From: Arcobacter vandammei
GTDB taxonomy: Bacteria; Campylobacterota; Campylobacteria; Campylobacterales; Arcobacteraceae
NCBI RefSeq assembly: GCF_016106035.1
Contig: NZ_JADKPZ010000017.1
Location: forward strand, 1-41,001
Direction: 5' to 3'
DNA: 41,001 nucleotides
Below the pieces are notes generated by a model that was not told the DNA's origin, ran no database searches, and was given only the letters and a program-made list of their open reading frames with translations. The translations under genes and the position numbers were made by a program. Below are positions 25,067-33,737 of this stretch, in pieces; positions within the stretch are counted from its first letter, which is position 1, and the number at the start of each line of letters is the position of its first letter.

Positions 25067-26692
25067 TTATTTCTTCCATTTAAAAATAACTTGTCTTCCT
25101 TGTTCAGGATACTCTTCTTCTATCTCTTTTGGAATCTCATTTTTACCAATATCTATTAGTTTTTGAGAAACATTTCCTTTCAATTTGAGATATTTCATAA
25201 TAGATTTTGCTCTTTGTGAAACTAAAATTTCATTTCTTTCATCTGTTCCTGTAAAATCTCTGAAAGCATATATTTCTAAAACCAAATCATCATCAAGTTT
25301 ATGAAGTAAATTTGTAATATTTATAAGTTTGTACTCTTGATTTGGCAAAATCTCCGCTGAATTTAAATCAAAATGTATAACTTCATCTATATTTGGTGGA
25401 ACAATTTTTATATCAAACTCAATATTTTCAAGACCTTCAACCAATGAAAACTGATTCTCGACATATTTTTTTTCTGCTTTACTTATCACTGAACCAAGAA
25501 TCTTTAAGTTTGGATAAGTATAACTATACTCTATTTTATTTCCATCTTTTTGATTTAGTGCCATTCGTAAATATGTTATTTTATCATAAATATCTTTTGG
25601 ATTATTTATATAATCAATAACTTGAATATTATTTTTTATATTCTTTGTATTTTCTAACTTATAAATCTCATTTTCTGCCATATCTTTATAAATAGTGTTT
25701 GGTACAACTCCATTTATAAAAATATCTCCATTTTTTACATTTGCATCAAGTCTATATATTGTTAAAGCTGGATTTTTATATAAAAGCTCATTTGCTTTTT
25801 TCTCTAAGCTATTATCAACTATATACAAATAGATAAAATATGCTAAAAATGACAAAATAGCAAGTGGAACTAAATATATTATAGGATGAATACTACTATC
25901 TTCTTCTATATACTCTTCATAATCTAAAAGTGGCAAAAGTATCTTATTAATACCTTCGAGTGGTAAATCTTCTAAATTTCCTTCAAATTCTCTTATTTTA
26001 GAACCATATTTAGAAACAACTAAAGCTAAAGTTTCTTCAATTTTTCTATATGTATTTTTTGTAATAGCACCATCAACAATAGCAGCCAAATAACAAGTAG
26101 AGCTACTCTCAATTATAATCTTACTTCCACCATAATCAATAGTATTTAACTCTTTATTTTCATCATTTTGTAAAACCCAATCATTTACAAAACTTCTAAT
26201 TGCTGTAAGCATCGATGCAACCATTTCAGGCTCATTTATAGTACTATTTGAATTTTCCAAAGTTGTCATTACAACTCCACTATTTTTATCAATTAAAAAA
26301 AGTGTTTTAATATATGATTTATTGCTCTCTTGTATTAAAAGTTCTGTTTCACTAATACCTTTTATTTTTGCTCTAAATTTTCTACTAATTACTTTAAAAG
26401 AAAATCTATTTTTTATTCGCTTATTGATTGAATTTATTAAGTCTTCAAAAGTTCTGGATACATATTTTGTAAGCATATTTCCAATAATTGGATATAAACT
26501 ATCAACAACATCATCTTTTGAAGATTTAATACTCTCTTTTATAGCACTTGTTACAACAGGAGATACTCTTTTTTTTATATGTTCACTACTATTGTGTTCA
26601 TATTCCAGTTTCTCAAACCGTTTTTTTAGTTCATTTAAGTCTTTAATCTCATCTTTTAATAAAAGTTCTTTTAACTTTTGTAATTCATTCAT
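25067..26692 (-). CDS. Transmembrane protein: cytoplasmic domain, BON-like region and OmpA peptidoglycan-binding domain
   Basis: A 541-residue single-pass inner-membrane protein. Residues 1-35 hold a helical motif with ELKKRFEKLE (21-30). Residues about 60-240 form a cytoplasmic alpha/beta domain (DVVDSLYPIIGNMLTKYV ... YIKTLFLIDKNSGVVMTTL ... YGGSKIIIESSSTCYLAAIV) that resembles a roadblock/longin-type fold in layout. The membrane helix is at about 270-292. A BON-like repeat (about 308-360, VKNGDIFINGVVPN) and a weaker second copy (about 390-430) follow. An OmpA-C domain (about 438-541) has the peptidoglycan ligands D484 (TGTDERNE) and R494 (SQRAKS). It would link the cytoplasmic GTPase to the cell wall. 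I recall similar architectures next to small GTPases in cyanobacteria and proteobacteria, unverified here. Confidence 0.82.
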   Translation of the reverse strand: MNELQKLKELLLKDEIKDLNELKKRFEKLEYEHNSSEHIKKRVSPVVTSAIKESIKSSKDDVVDSLYPIIGNMLTKYVSRTFEDLINSINKRIKNRFSFKVISRKFRAKIKGISETELLIQESNKSYIKTLFLIDKNSGVVMTTLENSNSTINEPEMVASMLTAIRSFVNDWVLQNDENKELNTIDYGGSKIIIESSSTCYLAAIVDGAITKNTYRKIEETLALVVSKYGSKIREFEGNLEDLPLEGINKILLPLLDYEEYIEEDSSIHPIIYLVPLAILSFLAYFIYLYIVDNSLEKKANELLYKNPALTIYRLDANVKNGDIFINGVVPNTIYKDMAENEIYKLENTKNIKNNIQVIDYINNPKDIYDKITYLRMALNQKDGNKIEYSYTYPNLKILGSVISKAEKKYVENQFSLVEGLENIEFDIKIVPPNIDEVIHFDLNSAEILPNQEYKLINITNLLHKLDDDLVLEIYAFRDFTGTDERNEILVSQRAKSIMKYLKLKGNVSQKLIDIGKNEIPKEIEEEYPEQGRQVIFKWKK

Positions 26693-26699
26693 CTACAAA

Positions 26700-27278
26700 C
26701 TACTCTTGTATTTTTGTTTCTTCTATTAGATTTAATTGACTTCCTATATTATTACCTTTAATTCTTAAAGCTGCTTCCATCATAATTTCAGCTGCATCAT
26801 CTCTTGAAAGTTTAACACTATTCATTTGAGCTAGTTTTTCTTCAATAAACTCAAATAATTCTAACTTAAGGAAATTTAACTCTTCACTTAAAGATTTCTT
26901 ACTATCATTTTGGTCTTTTGTTAGTTGCTCTATTTTCACACCTATCTCTTCATTTAGTAAATCAATATTGTGTTGAGTTCTTTTCTCTTGTTTTAAATTA
27001 GCATCTTTTATATCTGCTAATTCATCTTGCTGAGTTGTTGTTAAATTTTTAATTCTTTTAGAGATTAATTCAACTTCATTTTCAAGTTTCTGATTAAACT
27101 CTTTTTGACTAAACTCAATTTTAGATTTTAAATCATCAAAAGACCTTTTAATATCAAGCTCAAGTTTTTCAAATCTTTTATTTAGCTCTCTTGATTGAGA
27201 ACCAAATAAAATTTCTCTAATTTGATCCACATTTCCTAATTCGCTAGTTTCATTCGATACTTTTTTATTATCTTGCAT
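26700..27278 (-). CDS. Coiled-coil partner protein of the GTPase operon
   Basis: A 192-residue soluble protein, first gene of the four-gene GTPase operon. After a short disordered N-terminus comes the motif QIREILFGSQSRELNKRFEK (19-38), ending in ELNKRFEKLE at 31-40. The motif is nearly identical to ELKKRFEKLE of the next protein. Residues about 40-165 are a continuous charged coiled coil. The last 30 residues are partly helical (RDDAAEIMMEAALRIKG). AAGGAG lies properly before the ATG, and the yebC stop lies 22 bp upstream, so read-through from yebC is likely. No enzymatic motif is present. A scaffold role is inferred from the coiled coil and shared motif. Confidence 0.78.
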   Translation of the reverse strand: MQDNKKVSNETSELGNVDQIREILFGSQSRELNKRFEKLELDIKRSFDDLKSKIEFSQKEFNQKLENEVELISKRIKNLTTTQQDELADIKDANLKQEKRTQHNIDLLNEEIGVKIEQLTKDQNDSKKSLSEELNFLKLELFEFIEEKLAQMNSVKLSRDDAAEIMMEAALRIKGNNIGSQLNLIEETKIQE

Positions 27279-27300
27279 TTTAACTCCTTAAAATTTCAAC

Positions 27301-28011
27301 TTATGCTATATTTGTATAAACAGCCTGAACATCATCGTCATCTTCAAGTTTCTCTATTAATTTTCCTATATCTTCTTGTTGAGCTTCACTAAACTCCTGA
27401 GGATTATTTGGTATTCTTTTTAATTCAGCTTTTGTAAGCTCAATTCCTAACTCTTCAAATTTACTATTCATATTCCCAAAATCTGTATAATTTGCATAAG
27501 CTAGACAAAGCCCATCTTCTTCTTCAAGCTCTTCAAGTCCAGCATCTATTAATTCCATTTCTAAATCTTCTAACTCATAATTTGCTGGTTTATTAAACTC
27601 AAAAATAGCTTTTCTATCAAAGAAAAATTCTAGTGAACCTGTAGGTACAACTTGACCTTGAGTTTTATTAAAGTACATTTTTATATTCGCAACTGTTCTT
27701 GTGTTGTTATCTGTTGCAGTTTCTACAAAAATTAAAACACCATGAGGTCCTTTTCCTTCAAAATTTACTTCAGAAAAGTTCGCTGCATCTTTTCCTGTTG
27801 CTCTTTTAATTGCTGCATCTATATTTGCTTTTGGCATATTTTCAGCTTTTGCATTTAAAATTGCAGTTCTAAGTGCTGAATTCATCTCAGGATCAGGAAC
27901 TCCGCTTTTTGCTGCAACTTCAATAGCCCTTGCTAGTTTTGGAAATACTCTACTCATATTTCCCCATCTTTTCATCTTTGCCGCTTTTCTATATTCAAAG
28001 GCTCTTCCCAT
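27301..28011 (-). CDS. yebC: YebC/PmpR-family protein (TACO1 homologue)
   Basis: A 236-residue protein with the full family pattern: N-terminal MGRAFEYRKAAKMKRWGNMSR, then ARAIEVAAKSGVPDPEMNSALR, MPKANIDAAIKRATG, the central GKGPHGVLIFVETATDNNTRTVA, and GSLEFFFDRKAIF. YebC proteins are annotated as DNA-binding regulators. YebC-family members also relieve ribosome stalling at proline stretches, as the mitochondrial homologue TACO1 does. Length is normal. The GTPase operon follows 22 bp downstream on the same strand. Confidence 0.94.
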   Translation of the reverse strand: MGRAFEYRKAAKMKRWGNMSRVFPKLARAIEVAAKSGVPDPEMNSALRTAILNAKAENMPKANIDAAIKRATGKDAANFSEVNFEGKGPHGVLIFVETATDNNTRTVANIKMYFNKTQGQVVPTGSLEFFFDRKAIFEFNKPANYELEDLEMELIDAGLEELEEEDGLCLAYANYTDFGNMNSKFEELGIELTKAELKRIPNNPQEFSEAQQEDIGKLIEKLEDDDDVQAVYTNIA

Positions 28012-28132
28012 AAAATAACTCCATTATAATATTCATAAAAATAGGCATAGATTATAGCAAGATTTTAATAATTTTTTAGTAAAGCATTTTATAATAAAAA
28101 CTCCATTAAAGTTTATTTGTACTAATTTTATA

Positions 28133-28138
28133 TATAAT
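28133..28138 (+). promoter_or_regulatory. -10 element of the mla operon
   Basis: A TATAAT followed by GC, 26 bp before the mlaA ATG, in the 152-bp gap between divergent yebC and mlaA. AAAGGA follows as Shine-Dalgarno sequence. The upstream sequence is T-rich without a clear -35, as is usual in Campylobacterota. Confidence 0.5.
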
Positions 28139-28163
28139 GCTTATTTTATTTTAAAGGATTTTA

Positions 28164-28898
28164 ATGAAAAAACTTATTTTTGTAATACTATTTACACTTT
28201 CAAGTTTTGCTACTGAAGGAAATTTTCCTGAAGATATAGAAGATGAATTTAAGCCTGTAAATAGTGTAGTTTTTGACCCTTTAAGTGGCTACAATAGAGC
28301 TATGACATCTTTTAATGATGGCTTTTATACAAATATTGCTTCTCCTGTTGCAAAAGGTTATGCTTATGTTGTGCCTGAAGTTGCAAGAACAGGAATTAAC
28401 AACTTTTTTACAAACCTTATGTTTCCGATTAGATTTGTAAATAATATACTACAATTCAAATTTGAAAATGCAGGAAAAGAGCTAGGAAGATTTTTGACTA
28501 ATACTGTTTTTGGACTTGGTGGTTTTATGGATCAAGCTACAAATACTTTAGGAATGAAAATTTATAAAGAAGATTTTGGACAAACATTAGGATATTGGGG
28601 AGTTGGAGATGGTTTTCATATAGTTTTACCATTTTTAGGACCTTCAAACTTAAGAGATGTTATAGGACTTAGTGCTGATTTAGCATTAGCACCTACAAGT
28701 CAATTAGGTCATAATACAATACCTTATAAAATCCCTCAAGATAATCTTCAAGAGCTTGGAATTGATATTTTATATAAAACAAATGATTACTCTTTTAACC
28801 CTGATTTTTATGAGATAATCAAAAAAGATGCAATTGATTTATATCCTTATTTAAGAGATGCTTATAATCAAAAAAGAGATAAAGAGATAAAGGAATAG
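28164..28898 (+). CDS. mlaA: MlaA/VacJ-family phospholipid-trafficking protein, non-lipidated form
   Basis: A 244-residue protein. MlaA landmarks are 'FDPLSGYNRAMTSFNDGFY', VARTGINNFFTNLMFPIRFVNNILQ, GRFLTNTVFGLGGFMDQA, FGQTLGYWGVGDGFHIVLPF and GPSNLRDVIG. MlaA sits in the outer membrane with porins and removes phospholipids from the outer leaflet. The signal peptide (about 1-17, SSFATEG) has no lipobox cysteine, unlike E. coli MlaA. It is followed after one base by mlaC and then an RND-type transporter, the order known from Campylobacter jejuni. Confidence 0.92.
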   Translation: MKKLIFVILFTLSSFATEGNFPEDIEDEFKPVNSVVFDPLSGYNRAMTSFNDGFYTNIASPVAKGYAYVVPEVARTGINNFFTNLMFPIRFVNNILQFKFENAGKELGRFLTNTVFGLGGFMDQATNTLGMKIYKEDFGQTLGYWGVGDGFHIVLPFLGPSNLRDVIGLSADLALAPTSQLGHNTIPYKIPQDNLQELGIDILYKTNDYSFNPDFYEIIKKDAIDLYPYLRDAYNQKRDKEIKE

Positions 28899-28899
28899 T

Positions 28900-29481
28900 A
28901 TGTTTAAAGGTAATTTTTTAAAATTTTTAATAATTTTTTCACTAATAATTTCTAGTGCAAATGCACTTCAAAAAGATGAAATACAAAATGAAATGCAAAA
29001 AAGAATTGATAAAGTTTTACTTGTATTAAAAGATAAAAATATATCAAAAGAAGATAAGAAAAAAGATATTATAAATATAGTAAATGATGCTTTTGATTTT
29101 GAACTTATGGCAAAAATTGCTTTAGGTAAAGAGGCATGGGCTAATTTGGATGAAGAGAAACAAAAAGAGTTTAGTACAGTTTTTGAAGAGAAAATCAAAA
29201 AATCATATAGTGATAAATTAGAACTTTATAATGACCAAAAGGTAAAAATTTTATCACTAGACCCATACAATAATACAAGACTTCAATTAAAAACAGAACT
29301 TGTAGGGAAAGAGGGAAACTATAGTATAAATTACAACTTTTATGAAAAAAATGGAGAGTGGTATATTTATGATATAGATTTAATTGGTGTTAGCATAATT
29401 CAAACTTATAGACAACAGTTTGCAGGGCTTCTAAAAGAGAAATCTTTTGATGATATGTTTGCACAGTTTCAAAAACAGTAA
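28900..29481 (+). CDS. mlaC: MlaC/Ttg2D-family periplasmic phospholipid-binding protein
   Basis: A 193-residue secreted protein with a signal peptide (about 1-23, ending SSANA). The MlaC fold is visible as helical IVNDAFDFELMAKIALGKEAW, 'EKQKEFSTVFEEKIKKSYSD', and the strand pattern NYSINYNFYEKNGEWYIYDI followed by GVSIIQTYRQQFAGLL. MlaC shuttles phospholipids through the periplasm between MlaA and an inner-membrane complex. Here the neighbouring gene is an RND protein rather than MlaD/E/F. It begins one base after mlaA stops. Confidence 0.92.
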   Translation: MFKGNFLKFLIIFSLIISSANALQKDEIQNEMQKRIDKVLLVLKDKNISKEDKKKDIINIVNDAFDFELMAKIALGKEAWANLDEEKQKEFSTVFEEKIKKSYSDKLELYNDQKVKILSLDPYNNTRLQLKTELVGKEGNYSINYNFYEKNGEWYIYDIDLIGVSIIQTYRQQFAGLLKEKSFDDMFAQFQKQ

Positions 29482-29484
29482 TTT

Positions 29485-31953
29485 ATGTATAAAAAAATCT
29501 ACGATACTTTAATCTTTAAGTATCCCTTCTTATTTTTGGTCATTGCTACACTTTTTGTAGGCTATTTGTCATATAACTCAAAAAATATGCAAATAGATGC
29601 AAGTGCTGAAACACTTCTTTTGGAAGATGATGAAGATTTAAGATTTTTTAGAGAAAGTTTTAAAAAGTATGAAAATTCAAATTTTTTAATAGTTACTTTC
29701 TCTCCAAAAAAATCTCTTCTTGATGATGAAACTCTACAAATAATCAAAAATATATCCGATGACTTTTTAAAAGTAGAGAATATTGCAAAAGTTGATTCTA
29801 TTTTGACTGTTCCACTTTTGCAATCTCCTATTCGCCCTATTTCTGATTTGGTTGCGGGAGTTGATAGCTTAAGCTCAAAAGAGTTTGATAAAACTTTAGT
29901 TGAAAAAGAGTTTTTAAACTCTCCACTATATAAAAATGCTCTTGTAAGTAGTGATTTTAAAACAACTGCAATAATTCTACACCTAAAAGATGATAAAGAG
30001 TACTTTAACTTTATAGAAAAAAGAGAGAAACTTCTAGCAAAAGAGAGTTTAAATGCAAAAGAGAAAGAAGAGCTTGAAGAAAATAGTATAAAATTTAAAG
30101 AGTACAGAGAGCTTTCAAGACAAAAAGAGACAAAAGATATAGAAGAGATTAGAGAGATTATCAAAAACTATGAAAATGATGCTAGAATATTTTTAGGTGG
30201 GGTTAGTATGATTGCAAATGATGCAGTTCATTTTGTAAAAAACGACCTAATTATCTATGGTTTTAGCCTTGTTTTTATCTTTATTTTTATTTTATACTAT
30301 ATTTTTAAAAGTCTTAGATGGGTTTTTATAGTTTTATTTATCTGTTTTATCTCTATTTTAAGTACAGCTGGAATTTTAGGAATATTTAACTGGGAAGTTA
30401 CAGTTATATCTTCAAACTTTGTGGCTCTTCAACTAATTATTACTATGTCTGTTGTTGTGCATTTAATTGAAAGATATAAAGAGTTATATTTTAAATATCC
30501 AAAAGCTAGTCAATATAAACTTACTATTAATACAGTTTTATCAAAACTAATACCATCTTTTTTTGCAATTATTACTACTGTTGTAGGGTTTTCATCTTTG
30601 GTTTTATCAAATATTGAGCCTGTTATTAATTTAGGGCTTATGATGAGTGTTGGAATTTTAGTATCTTTGGTTTTGGCTTTTATCTATTTTCCTATTTTTC
30701 TAATACTAATTGGTAAAAAAACTGAAGTAGAGAAAAAAGAGAAGTTAGTATCTTTTATTCCAAAATTACCAAATGTAGTTTTAAATCACGGTGGAAAAAT
30801 TATTTTTGTAGCTATTTTGACTACAATTTTTTCTGTTGTAGGAAGTTCTAAAATCTTTGTTGAGAACTCTTTTATAAACTATTTTAAATCTAGTACAGAG
30901 ATTTATAAAGGGATGAAAGTAATTGATGAGAGTTTAGGTGGTACAACTCCACTTGATGTAATAATCAAATTCAAAGATGAAACAAAAGAGCAAGAAAATA
31001 CAAAATCTGATTTTGATGATTTTGAAGATGAGTTTGTTCTAAAAAAAGATGATAAACAATATTGGTTCTCTCAAGATAAAATGGAGCTTATTACAAAAAT
31101 TCACGACTATTTAGAGAGTATTCCTGAAATCGGGAAAGTTCAATCTTTGGCAACTTTACTTAAAATTGGAAAAATTCTAAACAATAATCAAGATTTAGAT
31201 GGAATAACCTTGGCTTTAATTTATAATCAGTTACCAACTGATTATAAAAAGCTTATTTTAAGTCCTTTTGTAAATATTGAAGCTTCTGAGGCTAGAATAA
31301 ATATGAGAATTATAGACTCAAATGATAATTTACGAAGAAATGAGCTAATAAAAAAGATAAACCACGATATAAACGAGATTATAGTAAATAAAGATACAAC
31401 TTTTAGACTTACAAATCTTATGATTTTATATAATAATATGCTTCAATCTTTATTTGATTCACAAATAGCAACAGCTGGAGCTTCTTTGCTTGTTTTAGGA
31501 ATTATGTTTATGATTTTATTTAGAAATATAAAAATGGTTTTTATAGCTTTAAGTGTAAATTTAATTCCTATTTCATTGGTTTTTGGAATTATGGGATGGC
31601 TTAGTATTCCACTTGATATTATGACTATCACAATTGCTGCAATTGCCTTAGGAATTGCAGTTGATGATACAATTCACTTTATGCATAGATTTGATTTTGA
31701 ATATAAACAAAGTCACGGAGATTATGCAATTTCAATAAATAAAGCTTTAAACACTGTAGGACATCCAATGTACCACACAACTATTATAGTTGTAATTGGT
31801 TTTTCAATTTTAATGTTATCAAATTTAGTTCCAACTATATATTTTGGACTTTTAACAGCTGTTGTAATGATAAGTGTTTTAATAGCAAATCTGATTTTAC
31901 TTCCAAAATTATTGATTATTTTAAAACCATTTAAAAAGGATAAGAAATTATGA
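29485..31953 (+). CDS. MMPL/RND-family transporter of the Mla cluster (HpnN-like)
   Basis: An 822-residue inner-membrane protein with two RND repeats: a first helix (about 13-30), a periplasmic domain (30-250), five helices (about 255-410), a helix at about 438-455, a second periplasmic domain (455-650) and five helices (650-815). The TM4 region of the second half shows the proton-relay pattern LGIAVDDTIHFMHRF. Architecture and size match the MMPL/HpnN group, proposed to move lipids such as hopanoids or phospholipids to the outer membrane. Three bases separate it from mlaC, and its stop overlaps the LOG-family start (ATGA). It could replace MlaFED as the energised step; that is inference. Confidence 0.88.
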   Translation: MYKKIYDTLIFKYPFLFLVIATLFVGYLSYNSKNMQIDASAETLLLEDDEDLRFFRESFKKYENSNFLIVTFSPKKSLLDDETLQIIKNISDDFLKVENIAKVDSILTVPLLQSPIRPISDLVAGVDSLSSKEFDKTLVEKEFLNSPLYKNALVSSDFKTTAIILHLKDDKEYFNFIEKREKLLAKESLNAKEKEELEENSIKFKEYRELSRQKETKDIEEIREIIKNYENDARIFLGGVSMIANDAVHFVKNDLIIYGFSLVFIFIFILYYIFKSLRWVFIVLFICFISILSTAGILGIFNWEVTVISSNFVALQLIITMSVVVHLIERYKELYFKYPKASQYKLTINTVLSKLIPSFFAIITTVVGFSSLVLSNIEPVINLGLMMSVGILVSLVLAFIYFPIFLILIGKKTEVEKKEKLVSFIPKLPNVVLNHGGKIIFVAILTTIFSVVGSSKIFVENSFINYFKSSTEIYKGMKVIDESLGGTTPLDVIIKFKDETKEQENTKSDFDDFEDEFVLKKDDKQYWFSQDKMELITKIHDYLESIPEIGKVQSLATLLKIGKILNNNQDLDGITLALIYNQLPTDYKKLILSPFVNIEASEARINMRIIDSNDNLRRNELIKKINHDINEIIVNKDTTFRLTNLMILYNNMLQSLFDSQIATAGASLLVLGIMFMILFRNIKMVFIALSVNLIPISLVFGIMGWLSIPLDIMTITIAAIALGIAVDDTIHFMHRFDFEYKQSHGDYAISINKALNTVGHPMYHTTIIVVIGFSILMLSNLVPTIYFGLLTAVVMISVLIANLILLPKLLIILKPFKKDKKL

Positions 31954-32513
31954 ATGTAGCAATTTATTGTGGTTCTGCTTTTGGAAATAAAAATATTTAT
32001 GAAGAGAAAACTATAGAATTAGCAAAAAAACTAGCACTTAACAGTATAAATATTGTTTATGGTGGAAGTAAGCAAGGACTTATGGGAATTGTCTCAAATG
32101 AATCGCTAAAAGCCAATAACAAAGTTATTGGTGTTATTACTTATGACTTAGCTTCAAAAGAGATTGAGAATATGGATATTACAACTATTTATAAAGTAGA
32201 AACTATAAATCAAAGAAAAGCAAAAATGGAAGAATTAAGTGATGCTTTTATAGCACTTCCAGGTGGTTATGGAACTTTTGATGAGATTTTTGATGTAATA
32301 AACTCTGCACAAATTGGTTATCATCAAAAACCTTCCGTTTTCTTCAATGTAGATGGATATTACAATAAACTAATAGAGTTTTTACACTCTTGTGTTGAAA
32401 ATGGATTTATAGCCCAACGATTTGTAGATATGTTAATTGTTAGTGATAATGTGGATGAGATTATTGAAAAAATAAAAAACTATGAAGCTCCCAAGTCAAA
32501 ATGGAGTAAATAA
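31950..32513 (+). CDS. LOG-family nucleotide hydrolase (cytokinin riboside 5'-monophosphate phosphoribohydrolase fold)
   Basis: A 187-residue Rossmann-fold protein of the LOG/TIGR00730 family. It starts with the nucleotide-binding 'VAIYCGSAFG' and GGSKQGLMGIVSNE, then the active-site pair INQRKAKMEELSDAFIALPG and GGYGTFDEIFDV. LOG enzymes release the base from nucleoside 5'-monophosphates. Bacterial members often act as AMP nucleosidase-like enzymes, and their physiological substrate is commonly unknown. It is translationally coupled to the RND gene by a four-base overlap and followed after five bases by a HAD phosphatase. Confidence 0.9.
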   Translation: MNVAIYCGSAFGNKNIYEEKTIELAKKLALNSINIVYGGSKQGLMGIVSNESLKANNKVIGVITYDLASKEIENMDITTIYKVETINQRKAKMEELSDAFIALPGGYGTFDEIFDVINSAQIGYHQKPSVFFNVDGYYNKLIEFLHSCVENGFIAQRFVDMLIVSDNVDEIIEKIKNYEAPKSKWSK

Positions 32514-32518
32514 AAAGA

Positions 32519-33148
32519 TTGAAAAAATTTATTCTTTTTGATAATGATGGAGTTCTAGTAGAAACTGAAAAATGGTATTTCGAAGCAAATAAAAAAGCTC
32601 TTAAACTTTTAGGATTAAATCTTACTATGGATTTTTATCAAAATATTATGGTAAAAGGTGGAAGTGCTTTTGAACTTGCACTTCTTCATAATATTGATAA
32701 AAATATTATAGAGAAACATAGAAGTTTAAGAGATAGCTTTTATCAGGAGTTTTTACAAACAAAAGATATAACAATTACAAATGTACAAAAAATTTTAAAA
32801 GAACTTTCAAAAAAATATAAAATGGCAATAGTTACAACATCAAGAAGAGTTGATTTTGAGCTAATACATAATAATCGTGGGATTGTTGATTTTATGGATT
32901 TTGTTCTTTGTGTAGAAGATTACAAAAGAGCAAAACCACATCCTGAACCATATTTAAAAGGATTAGAAATATTTGCTGCAAAAGATTTCGAAACTATAGT
33001 TGTTGAAGATTCTCAAAGAGGTTTGGAAAGTGCAAAAAAAGCAAATATTGATTGTATAGTTGTAAAAAATGAGTTTACAAAAAATCAAGATTTTAAAAAA
33101 GCTGATTTTTTTATAAATAATTTAGAAGAATTAGTAAGTTTACTTTAA
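32519..33148 (+). CDS. HAD-superfamily phosphatase, beta-phosphoglucomutase-like subfamily
   Basis: A 209-residue HAD hydrolase with an alpha-helical cap of subclass I. Motif I is FDNDGVLVETE, motif II VTTSRR, the motif III lysine lies in KRAKPHPEPYL and motif IV is VVEDSQRGLESA. The first acidic pair is D-N-D. It most resembles phosphoglycolate phosphatase and beta-phosphoglucomutase relatives; the substrate cannot be determined from sequence. The start is TTG at 32519, with an A-rich weak ribosome site, following the LOG gene by five bases, so it is read as the last gene of the mla transcript. Confidence 0.85.
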   Translation: MKKFILFDNDGVLVETEKWYFEANKKALKLLGLNLTMDFYQNIMVKGGSAFELALLHNIDKNIIEKHRSLRDSFYQEFLQTKDITITNVQKILKELSKKYKMAIVTTSRRVDFELIHNNRGIVDFMDFVLCVEDYKRAKPHPEPYLKGLEIFAAKDFETIVVEDSQRGLESAKKANIDCIVVKNEFTKNQDFKKADFFINNLEELVSLL

Positions 33149-33150
33149 CT

Positions 33151-33189
33151 TAGCAATTTTGAGAAACTTAATTCTCAATTGCTATTTTT
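33151..33189. terminator. Convergent Rho-independent terminator
   Basis: TAGCAATTTTGAGAA (33151-33165) pairs with TTCTCAATTGCTA (33172-33184) with a two-base bulge, and the plus strand continues with TTTTT (33185-33189). It ends the mla-LOG-HAD transcript and overlaps the stop of the minus-strand TlpA-like gene. Confidence 0.75.
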
Positions 33190-33737
33190 AGGTATTTTTC
33201 AAGCTCTTCTTGTGGTACTTTTCCAACAAATCTATGTACAAATTTCCCACTTTTAGAAAATAAAAACATTTCAGGAACTTTTTTTACATTTAACTCATCT
33301 GCTAATCTTTGATTATCACTTCCCATTGTAATAGGATAATTTATTTGATGCTCTTTTATAAAATCTTTTATCTCTTCAAGAGTTTTTGGGTCTTGAAAAA
33401 GAACTGAAACTATCTCTAAATCATCTTTATTTTTCTCTTTAGTCTCTTTTAACATTGGTAAAGATTCAATACAAGGTGGACACCAAGTAGCAAAAATATC
33501 TATAATAACAGCTTTTTTATCTTTAAACTCATCAAAATCCAAGCCCTCTTCTGTGCTTGTAAAACCTATGATTTTTTCATCTGTTGTAATTAAGCTATAA
33601 GTTTGTGATTCAAATTTTTCTACTTCTTCATTTACTTTTGTTTTTGAAACTGCACTTGAAGTTATTGGTGTTTTAGAATCACAAGCTGTAAAAAACAGCC
33701 CCACAAAAGCCAAAGTGCTAAAAACTATTTTCTTCAT
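33168..33737 (-). CDS. TlpA-like thioredoxin-fold lipoprotein
   Basis: A 189-residue periplasmic thiol-disulfide protein. The lipobox FFTA-C19 marks a lipoprotein. The thioredoxin domain spans about 50-185, with the redox motif CPPC at 86-89 (FATWCPPCIESLPML) and the cis-proline region in KKVPEMFLFSKSG. TlpA/ResA-type proteins reduce apocytochrome c or copper-site cysteines, or otherwise keep periplasmic thiols reduced. It is the last gene of the Dsb cluster and overlaps the preceding small membrane-protein gene by four bases. A link to the cytochrome at 1002-1340 is possible but not shown. Confidence 0.88.
   Translation of the reverse strand: MKKIVFSTLAFVGLFFTACDSKTPITSSAVSKTKVNEEVEKFESQTYSLITTDEKIIGFTSTEEGLDFDEFKDKKAVIIDIFATWCPPCIESLPMLKETKEKNKDDLEIVSVLFQDPKTLEEIKDFIKEHQINYPITMGSDNQRLADELNVKKVPEMFLFSKSGKFVHRFVGKVPQEELEKYLKIAIEN

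Noticed and set aside
29562-30164. Minus-strand 200-codon open frame within the RND gene
   Set aside because: Serine/phenylalanine-rich antisense of a charged periplasmic loop; the plus-strand RND protein is complete and well supported.
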